Of a DNA stretch of 64,000 nt, positions 58,825 through 64,000 are shown piece by piece. How positions within the stretch are numbered: position 1 is the stretch's first letter; every line of letters starts with the position of its first letter. Below the pieces are notes generated by a model. That model was not told the DNA's origin and did not search any database. It saw only the letters and a program-made list of their open reading frames with translations. The translations under genes and the position numbers were made by a program. The stretch is from Amycolatopsis rifamycinica. Its GTDB lineage: Bacteria > Actinomycetota > Actinomycetes > Mycobacteriales > Pseudonocardiaceae. The stretch is from assembly GCF_000695625.1 (NCBI RefSeq), contig NZ_JMQI01000066.1:62001-126000 (forward strand), in the 5' to 3' direction.

Positions 58825-61047
58825 CTATCCGCACCAGTGCGGGCCCGTGGTCCAGCCGAGCAAGCGCCGTCCCCGGCCGGCCCGCAGGGTGCCGCCCGGG
58901 GAGAACTTCGCGCCCTCCAGAACCGCGGCCAAGCCCGTCACCGCCGGGCCGAACCGGTCCGCCAAGCCCGCCTGCCTCACCCGCTCACCCAGTGCGGCCA
59001 CCGCCGCCCGCTGCTGCTCCTCTTCGGCGAAGCTCAGGAAGAAAACCGCCTGCCGCCACGCGTACGCCACGTTCCTGATCGGTGGCCGGTCGCCCGCCAT
59101 GCGGCGCACCACCCACGTGAACGCCTCCCCGGCCAGCTCCGCCCCCGTCTCGCGCAGGCGCGGCGCCAGCTCCAGGGCCTCCACCAGCACCGCCAGGTTG
59201 TGCGTCGTGAGGATCTGGCTCTGCTCGAGCACCATCCCGTTGCCCGCCACCGATCCGGACCGGCGGCCCGCCCGGGCCTCGCACACCGCCGCGAAGTCGT
59301 CCGCCGTGCGTCTGCGCAGCCGGCGCGGCGGTGCCGTCCACCGGTGCTCGTCCGGCAGGTCGTAGTACCTGGCGTACAGCGTGCCCGCCAGGACGCGGCC
59401 GGCCGCCGCCGCCGCGGTGCGCCACTTTTCCGTGAACGTGCCCACGAAGATGTCGGCCGCCAGCTCCTCCAGCAGCGGCATCGGCAGTCCCGCCTGGCCG
59501 GCCAGCGCGCCGAGCTCGCGCACCAGCGGGTTGGGCAGGATCGCCTGCGGGAACGAGCCGAGCGCCAGCAGCACCGTCTGCGTCAACGCCTGCCGTGCCG
59601 CCCTGGCGACGTCGGGACGCCGCGCCCGGAACGGCTCCAGCACGCGGATCCACGGCAGCTCCTCCAGCCGGACCTGGTGCTCGAGGTCGAGCAGCAGCAG
59701 CCCGCGACGACGGCGGAAGGCCGCGTAGGTCTGCGCGTACAACGCCGCCAGCCGCTCGTCCTCGACGTTCGCCGCCATCAGCTGCGCGGTGATCTGCGGC
59801 AGCACCGCCGCCAGGACGTCGCCCGAGGTGATCACACCCCGCTCGACCAGCTCCTCGACCGGCGCCTCCAGCGCGCGCACCACCTTCGCGGCCAAGTGCG
59901 GCGGAACGCCGTCCACCGGTTCGACGACCGGCTCCAGCGCGGGCAGGCCACCGTCGCCGGGGTAGGCGTCGAGCCGTCCGGCGAGGACGGCCGCGAGTTC
60001 GGCGTGCGTGGGACGCGCGGCCACCTCCGCCTGGACCGCGCGCAGGGCGGCGCGCCGCTCGGAACCCGGCTCGCCGTGCTTGGTGATCGTGTTGGCCAGC
60101 GCCCGCCGGATCCAGCCGACGTCGCGGCCGGTGAGCCGCGAGCCGGCGAACTGGCAGGCCGCGAGCGCCCGGTACAGCCGCGCGAAGTTGCCCTTCGGGT
60201 TGCGGTGGGACATCGACGCCTGGTGCCGCGCGCACGCCGTCGCGTAGTCCACGAGCCACTGCGCCCGCCGGGACCCCCAGCCCTCGGGCCAGGTCCGGCA
60301 CGGCCAGCCGCCCGTGACGCCGTCCGCGGTCAGCCGCGGCAGCTCACCCTCGACCGTTTCCGCCCACAGCGCGACCAGCCGGTCGTAGAGCGGGTGCCAG
60401 ATCCGCAGCGTTTCCAGCATCGCCGCGATCGCGGGCTTGGTGGTCGCCGCCCGCAGCGTCTCGCGGACCTCGCCGACCGTGGCCAGCCGCACCAGCGCGC
60501 CGGACGGCCGCGGTGCCGCGCCGGGCAGCGGGGCGAGGCGCAGCCGGTGCAGCAGCGGCCGCAGCTCGGCCACCAGGTCGAGGGCGGCCTCGGCGTGCCC
60601 GTGGTCGAGCAGCCAGGCGACCACGGGGAGCGCGGCGTCCTCCGGGACCTCCACCCGGTAGTCCCCGGCGGCCAGGGCCGCGCGCAGGGCGGCGAGCCCG
60701 GCGTCGGCGAGGTATCCCAGGTTGACGCGCTCGCGGTCGGTGCGGCCCGGCGCGCCACCGGGCACGGCGGCGAGTTCCTCCGCGCGCACCGGGACCTCGG
60801 CGAGGTACCGGCCGGTGGCGAACCCGCCGTGCGCGACCTCGAGCGTCACCCACGCCGGGGTGTCCGCGACCGGGGTCCGCGAGCCGACTTCCCGTGTCCC
60901 GTCGGCCATGCCGGCGAGCACCGCCCGCCACCGCCCGGCCTTGGCCCGGGCGCGGCGGCGGACTCCGGCGTCCGTTGTGGACGAAGCGGTGCGCAGCGCG
61001 CGTTCGAGCTGCCCGTAGGCGTAACCGGGTGACGCCTCCTGTGCCAT
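58825..61047 (-). CDS. Large protein of unknown function, encoded next to tRNA-like genes
   Basis: I do not recognise this 740-residue protein. It is rich in Ala, Leu and Arg, largely helical, and has no signal peptide or membrane segment, so it is probably cytosolic. Distinct stretches are an N-terminal basic region (DAGVRRRARAKAGRWRAVL), a middle block (MSHRNPKGNFARLYRALAACQFAGSRL), FRRRRGLLLLDLEHQVRLEELPWIRVLEPF, and a C-terminal LLGWTTGPHWCG. Repeating helix pairs suggest a HEAT-like or ring scaffold. AGGGGGAG precedes the ATG by six bases. Two tRNA-like genes end only 24 bases upstream on the same strand, so all three are probably one transcript. A link to RNA binding or tRNA-like RNA use is an inference. 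Confidence 0.75.
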   Translation of the reverse strand: MAQEASPGYAYGQLERALRTASSTTDAGVRRRARAKAGRWRAVLAGMADGTREVGSRTPVADTPAWVTLEVAHGGFATGRYLAEVPVRAEELAAVPGGAPGRTDRERVNLGYLADAGLAALRAALAAGDYRVEVPEDAALPVVAWLLDHGHAEAALDLVAELRPLLHRLRLAPLPGAAPRPSGALVRLATVGEVRETLRAATTKPAIAAMLETLRIWHPLYDRLVALWAETVEGELPRLTADGVTGGWPCRTWPEGWGSRRAQWLVDYATACARHQASMSHRNPKGNFARLYRALAACQFAGSRLTGRDVGWIRRALANTITKHGEPGSERRAALRAVQAEVAARPTHAELAAVLAGRLDAYPGDGGLPALEPVVEPVDGVPPHLAAKVVRALEAPVEELVERGVITSGDVLAAVLPQITAQLMAANVEDERLAALYAQTYAAFRRRRGLLLLDLEHQVRLEELPWIRVLEPFRARRPDVARAARQALTQTVLLALGSFPQAILPNPLVRELGALAGQAGLPMPLLEELAADIFVGTFTEKWRTAAAAAGRVLAGTLYARYYDLPDEHRWTAPPRRLRRRTADDFAAVCEARAGRRSGSVAGNGMVLEQSQILTTHNLAVLVEALELAPRLRETGAELAGEAFTWVVRRMAGDRPPIRNVAYAWRQAVFFLSFAEEEQQRAAVAALGERVRQAGLADRFGPAVTGLAAVLEGAKFSPGGTLRAGRGRRLLGWTTGPHWCG

Positions 61048-61071
61048 GTGGACTCCCCCTGGTGAACTGGG

Positions 61072-61144
61072 ACTTGGAGGCAGGACTCGAACCTGCGCCC
61101 TCCCGGAGAACAGCCGGGTGTTCTGCCTGCTGAACTACTCCAAG
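61072..61144 (-). tRNA. tRNA-like gene with anticodon loop reading GTT, atypical
   Basis: A full 73-base cloverleaf can be folded: acceptor CTTGGAG/CTCCAAG, D-arm GTTC/GAAC with an eight-base GG-containing loop, anticodon stem CCCGG/CCGGG with loop CTGTTCT, five-base variable loop AGGGC, and T-arm GCAGG/CCTGC with loop TTCGAGT. Discriminator T, CCA not encoded. The oddities are a C as first base and C37-T38 after GTT, where normal tRNAs have a purine at 37. It is unlike ordinary actinobacterial tRNA-Asn. It may be a specialised tRNA or a tRNA mimic. Confidence 0.75.
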
Positions 61145-61154
61145 CCGCGGGGGG

Positions 61155-61223
61155 ACATGGAGGCGGGACTCGAACCCGCGCCCCCGGTCCGAGCCGGGCG
61201 ATCTGCCGCTGATCCACTCCATG
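61155..61223 (-). tRNA. tRNA-like gene with anticodon loop reading CGG, atypical
   Basis: A 69-base cloverleaf: acceptor CATGGAG/CTCCATG, D-arm GATC/GATC with loop AGCGGCA, and T-arm GCGGG/CCCGC with loop TTCGAGT. The anticodon arm is irregular: either a perfect CCCGG/CCGGG stem with a six-base loop CTCGGA, or a seven-base loop with one G-G mismatch. The variable region is only two or three bases. Discriminator T, no encoded CCA. The acceptor 3' half and T-arm closely resemble the neighbour's, so the two are probably related by duplication. Confidence 0.7.
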
Positions 61224-61324
61224 CGCATTCCCGCACGTCCAGGGTAGGTCGCGGCCGGGGCCGCGGGCGACCGACTTTCCGGACGTCCGCCGGCTCGCGG
61301 GTGCCGTCAGCCGGGGTTACGATG

Positions 61325-61351
61325 AACCTGAACCAAAGTCACATTCAGGTT
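61325..61351. promoter_or_regulatory. TetR operator
   Basis: AACCTGAA at 61325-61332 and TTCAGGTT at 61344-61351 are perfect eight-base arms with an 11-base centre. The right arm ends nine bases before the TetR start, so it is very likely an autoregulatory site. Confidence 0.7.
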
Positions 61352-61360
61352 GGGGAGCGG

Positions 61361-61969
61361 ATGACCGACGGCCGGTTGCGCCGGGTGCCGCGCCAGGCGC
61401 GCTCGCGGGAGAAGCTGGCCAAGGTGCTCGCGGCCGCCGATCGGCTGCTCGGTGAGGAAGGCGTCGAAGCGCTGACGACGACCCGGGTCGCCGCCGAAGC
61501 CGGCGTCTCCGTGGGCGCCCTGTACCAGTACCTGCCCGACCGCGACGCCATCACCGAGGCGCTGGCGGAGGTCTACCTCGCCCGCCTCGAAGAACTGATG
61601 GACTCCTTCGCCGAGCAGGCGGCGCGGGAGACCTGGACCGACCCGGTCGGCCTGCTCGTCGACGCCTTCGCCGGGCTCTACCGAGCGGAACCCGGGTTCC
61701 GTGCGCTCTGGTTCGGCCGCAGCCTCTCCGACGGAACCCGGGAAGCCGACCTCGCGCACAAGCGCGTGATGGCCACCGGCGTGCACCGCATCCTCGTCGC
61801 CCAGCAGCTCCTGCGCGACGACTATCCGGCCGCGGTGGCGTGCCGCACGGCGTTCCTCGCCGCCGACGCCGTGCTCCAGGAGGCGTTCCGCGGCGACGGC
61901 GCCACCGAACTCCTCGAGCCGGTCAAGACGATGCTGCGGGCGTACCTCGAACAGCAGCCCCGGCCGTAG
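61361..61969 (+). CDS. TetR-family transcriptional regulator
   Basis: A 202-residue repressor with a basic head (RLRRVPRQARSREKLAKVL) and HTH VEALTTTRVAAEAGVSVGALYQYLPDRDAITEAL, then a helical ligand domain (LLVDAFAGLYRAEPGFRALWFG). The ATG is preceded by GGGGAG; an ATG 39 bases earlier would lie before the palindrome and is less likely. It is divergent from the tRNA-like/unknown-protein transcript, whose promoter could share this region. Its 3' end overlaps the methyltransferase gene on the other strand by 47 bases. Confidence 0.87.
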   Translation: MTDGRLRRVPRQARSREKLAKVLAAADRLLGEEGVEALTTTRVAAEAGVSVGALYQYLPDRDAITEALAEVYLARLEELMDSFAEQAARETWTDPVGLLVDAFAGLYRAEPGFRALWFGRSLSDGTREADLAHKRVMATGVHRILVAQQLLRDDYPAAVACRTAFLAADAVLQEAFRGDGATELLEPVKTMLRAYLEQQPRP

Positions 61970-62798
61970 CGACGAGAAACTCCTCGCCCCGCACGATCCG
62001 CAGCCCGTCGGCACGGCCGGCGAAGTACCGCGCGTCCAGTTCGGCGCCCGAAACGTGGACGGCGTCGCGGAACCCGGCTTCCCGGGCCAGCGTCAGCATT
62101 TCGGCGGGGGAGAAGGAGCTGACGAACGGCGTCCCCGCCGCCTCGGCCCGGCGAGCGGTGGCCCGGTGCCGGTCGCGTTCGTCCTCGTCGAGGAGCTCGG
62201 CCGGCAGCATGAACGTCATCGCCAGCGTGGAGCCCGGGGCAAACCCGGCGATGCGGCGCAGCGTGGCCGCGTTCGCCTCCTTCGTGAGGTACATGCTGAC
62301 GCCGGTGGAGGCGACGACCGCCGGCTCGTCCGGGGTGAAGCCCGCGGCCGTGAGCCGCTCCCACCACGACGTCGTCTCGAAGTCGACCGGCACGAAACGC
62401 AGCCAGTCCGGCACGCCGAGGCCGAGTTCGGCCAGCCGGGCGCGTTTCCACGCCTGCGGTCCCGGCTGGTCCACTTCGAACACGCGCAGCCGCGCCGCGA
62501 TGTCCGGACGGCGCTGGGCGAACGTGTCCAGTCCCGCCCCGAGGATCACGTACTGCCCGACACCCCGGGCGGCCCGCTCGGCGACCAGGTCCTCGACGAA
62601 CCGGGCCCGGGCCACCATGCCGGCCCGGTAGCGCCCGGCGGTGGCCGGATCCATGTCGTCGCGCTCCCGCCAGCCGTCGCCCGGCGCGGCCAGCCGCAGG
62701 CCGAGCTCGTCGGCGAACACGTGGGGCGGCGGATCGACGGCGACGTGCAGGGCCCGCCACAACGCGGTCCGCACCGCCGTGCTGTCCGGCGCGGCCAC
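61923..62798 (-). CDS. SAM-dependent methyltransferase, leucine-carboxyl-methyltransferase-like family
   Basis: A 291-residue class I methyltransferase of the LCM/TIGR00027 type common in actinomycetes. The SAM site is QYVILGAGLDTFAQRRPDI with VFEVDQPGPQAWKRARL; VASTGVSMYLTKEANAATLRRI follows. It methylates an unknown acceptor. The GTG start is one base after the stop of the VOC gene, so the RHH-VOC-methyltransferase genes form one operon. Confidence 0.87.
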   Translation of the reverse strand: MAAPDSTAVRTALWRALHVAVDPPPHVFADELGLRLAAPGDGWRERDDMDPATAGRYRAGMVARARFVEDLVAERAARGVGQYVILGAGLDTFAQRRPDIAARLRVFEVDQPGPQAWKRARLAELGLGVPDWLRFVPVDFETTSWWERLTAAGFTPDEPAVVASTGVSMYLTKEANAATLRRIAGFAPGSTLAMTFMLPAELLDEDERDRHRATARRAEAAGTPFVSSFSPAEMLTLAREAGFRDAVHVSGAELDARYFAGRADGLRIVRGEEFLVATAGAAVRGTPAASS

Positions 62799-62799
62799 G

Positions 62800-63144
62800 T
62801 CAGGCCGCGCCCGGTGCCGACAGCGTCCACGTCCGCCCGTCGGGGTCGCGGACGGTCATTTCCCGGGTGCCGTAATGGGTTTCCTCGAACGGGGTGACCA
62901 CCTCGACGATGTCGTCGGCCCGGAACGCCTCGGCGTCGGGGACCTTGAACAGGATCCGCGTCCGCGGCTCCTGGCTCTCGGGCACCTCGGCGATGAACAG
63001 CCAGGGGCCGTCGCCGTTGCGCAGCTGCCCGGAGTTGTGGTCGGTCGCGAACTCGATCTCGTAGCCCAGCGCCTGGAAGAACTTGGCCGCCTTGCCCCAG
63101 TTGTGCGTCTCCAGGTACATCGCTTCGATGCCCTCGGTCGTCAT
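62800..63144 (-). CDS. VOC-family protein (glyoxalase/bleomycin-resistance-like)
   Basis: A 114-residue single-domain vicinal-oxygen-chelate protein: AMYLETHNWGKAAKFFQALGYEIEF, ADDIVEVVTPFEETHYGTREMTVRDPDGRTWTL. Metal ligands are not all evident (His, Glu), so binding rather than catalysis is possible. GAGGAGC precedes the ATG. It is the second gene of a three-gene operon. Confidence 0.85.
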   Translation of the reverse strand: MTTEGIEAMYLETHNWGKAAKFFQALGYEIEFATDHNSGQLRNGDGPWLFIAEVPESQEPRTRILFKVPDAEAFRADDIVEVVTPFEETHYGTREMTVRDPDGRTWTLSAPGAA

Positions 63145-63145
63145 G

Positions 63146-63304
63146 TCAGTGCTCCTCTTCGGGATCGGTTTCGAGGTAGGCGCGCAGTGCTTCGGCGACG
63201 AGCGCCGAGAGCGACTGCTCGGTCTCGATGGCCCGGTGCTTCACCTGCCGGATCAACCCGATCGGCAGGTAGACGTTGAACTGCTTGACGTCGTCATCGC
63301 CCAC
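63146..63304 (-). CDS. Small ribbon-helix-helix (CopG/Arc-type) protein
   Basis: A 52-residue protein starting at [23 protein letters not shown] gives the beta strand and first helix, and [15 protein letters not shown] the second helix of an RHH DNA-binding dimer. Its TGA is one base before the VOC start. A perfect palindrome GCTAGCATGCTAGC lies eight bases upstream of its GTG, the likely autoregulatory site. No toxin-like gene follows; the partners are VOC and methyltransferase genes, so it is more likely an operon repressor than an antitoxin. Confidence 0.8.
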   Translation of the reverse strand: MGDDDVKQFNVYLPIGLIRQVKHRAIETEQSLSALVAEALRAYLETDPEEEH

Positions 63305-63312
63305 GACCGCAG

Positions 63313-63326
63313 GCTAGCATGCTAGC
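63313..63326. promoter_or_regulatory. RHH operator palindrome
   Basis: GCTAGCATGCTAGC is perfectly symmetric and followed by a further AAGCTAAC half-site. It sits just upstream of the small RHH gene. Confidence 0.65.
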
Positions 63327-63398
63327 AAGCTAACTCCGCAAGTCCCGCCGTCCGCGGGTTGACGTCACGCCGCGCGGGGTCAACAATCCAGACGTTCT

Positions 63399-63412
63399 TG
63401 TTAGCGCTAACA
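63399..63412. promoter_or_regulatory. LacI-family operator before the alpha-galactosidase
   Basis: TGTTAGCGCTAACA is identical to the core of the site before galM at 11525-11540. It lies 29 bases before the ATG. Confidence 0.8.
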
Positions 63413-63441
63413 CTCCTCGACGACGAAGTCGGAGCCCTGCC

Positions 63442-64000
63442 ATGAAGCTGCGCCTCGGATTGTCCGCGCTCGTGCTGATCGCCGGACTCGTCCCGGGATT
63501 CGAAGCCGCCGCGGCGAGCACGACCGCCGCGGAGGTGGCCGTCCCACCGCCGGCGATGGGCTGGGCGTCGTGGAACACCTTCGCGGCCAAGATCGACTAC
63601 GCCACGATCAAGGCCCAGGCCGACGCGCTCGTGTCGTCCGGCTTGAAGGACGCCGGCTACAGCTACGTCAACATCGACGAAGGCTGGTGGCAGGGCACCC
63701 GCGACAGCGGCGGGAACATCACCGTGGACACCGCCGAATGGCCCGGCGGGATGCAGGCCATCGCGGATTACCTGCACGGCAAGGGGCTCAAGGCCGGGAT
63801 CTACACCGACGCCGGGCGCGACGGCTGCGGCTACTACTACCCGACCGGGCGGCCCGCCGCGCCCGGGAGCGGCAGCGAAGGCCACTACCTCCAGGACATG
63901 CTGCAGTTCCAGCGCTGGGGCTTCGACTTCGTCAAGGTCGACTGGTGCGGCGGCGACGCCGAAGGCCTCGACCCGAAGAGCACCTACCAGGCGATCAGCG
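63442..64000 (+). CDS. Secreted GH27 alpha-galactosidase (N-terminal part)
   Basis: The first 186 residues of a glycoside hydrolase family 27 enzyme, running off the window. A signal peptide (MKLRLGLSALVLIAGLVPG...AAAAS) is followed by MGWASWNTFAAKIDYATIK, YVNIDEGWW, and WGFDFVKVDWCGGD, in which Asp167 is the predicted nucleophile. It releases terminal alpha-galactose from oligosaccharides outside the cell. GGAG precedes the ATG by seven bases. The LacI-type operator shared with galM suggests galactoside induction. Confidence 0.92.
   Translation, partial: MKLRLGLSALVLIAGLVPGFEAAAASTTAAEVAVPPPAMGWASWNTFAAKIDYATIKAQADALVSSGLKDAGYSYVNIDEGWWQGTRDSGGNITVDTAEWPGGMQAIADYLHGKGLKAGIYTDAGRDGCGYYYPTGRPAAPGSGSEGHYLQDMLQFQRWGFDFVKVDWCGGDAEGLDPKSTYQAIS

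Noticed and set aside
61072-61223. Ordinary tRNA-Asn and tRNA-Pro genes
   Set aside because: Pyrimidine 37, a six-base or mismatched anticodon arm and a two- to three-base variable region make normal decoding tRNAs unlikely, although an automated scan may label them so.
1-64000. Mobile elements, prophage, rRNA
   Set aside because: No transposase, integrase, terminal inverted repeats, phage structural genes or ribosomal RNA sequence was recognised on either strand.

Overview
The window is a very GC-rich chromosome segment with GTG starts, four-base ATGA/GTGA gene overlaps and many TetR, PucR and GntR regulators. It also carries an F420-dependent enzyme and the steroid C/D-ring catabolic genes known from Mycobacterium and Rhodococcus. 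This points to an actinomycete. Amycolatopsis or another Pseudonocardiaceae member is my best guess from gene style, not a proof. No transposase, phage, rRNA or CRISPR was seen.

Layout. 1-12.9 kb is mixed: a P450/TetR pair with a palindromic operator, a DUF998 membrane protein, a secreted M14 carboxypeptidase, a J-domain protein with a NERD-like nuclease fold, a LysE exporter, an aryl/acyl-CoA ligase, a DinB-like protein, a solute-binding protein without signal peptide, and aldose 1-epimerase behind a LacI-type operator. The same operator recurs at the far right edge in front of an alpha-galactosidase.

13.2-29.8 kb is a cell-envelope lipid locus: MMPL transporter, MFS transporter, fatty-acyl-AMP ligase, a 2260-residue polyketide synthase, an acyl-CoA carboxylase beta subunit, an antigen-85-like esterase, a secretory lipase and a cutinase. 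The order FAAL-PKS-AccD-Ag85-cutinase matches the mycobacterial mycolate condensation locus (fadD32-pks13-accD4). Here, however, the synthase carries its own DH and KR. Two paralogous PucR-type regulators bracket the locus. This is the strongest candidate for an undescribed system.

32.1-46.8 kb is a nearly complete HIP (steroid rings C and D) degradation locus: two SDRs, echA20, ipdA, ipdB, ipdC and an F420-dependent glucose-6-phosphate dehydrogenase on the plus strand; fadA6, ipdF and fadE30 on the minus strand; and fadD3, an enoyl-CoA hydratase and fadE31-32-33 on the plus strand. AGAAC-NN-GTTCT palindromes precede both promoter regions.

46.8-64 kb is mixed again: a 40-bp minisatellite, an ECF sigma factor with a fused zinc-finger tail, a VOC/GntR divergent pair, a cytosolic trypsin-like protease fused to a non-specific nuclease, a CocE-like hydrolase with its TetR regulator, a zinc alcohol dehydrogenase, a frameshifted adenylate cyclase, and an AurF-like diiron oxygenase paired with a ferredoxin/ferredoxin reductase. 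Then come two unusual tRNA-like genes directly upstream of a 740-residue protein of unknown function, a TetR regulator, a small RHH-VOC-methyltransferase operon, and the start of a GH27 alpha-galactosidase.
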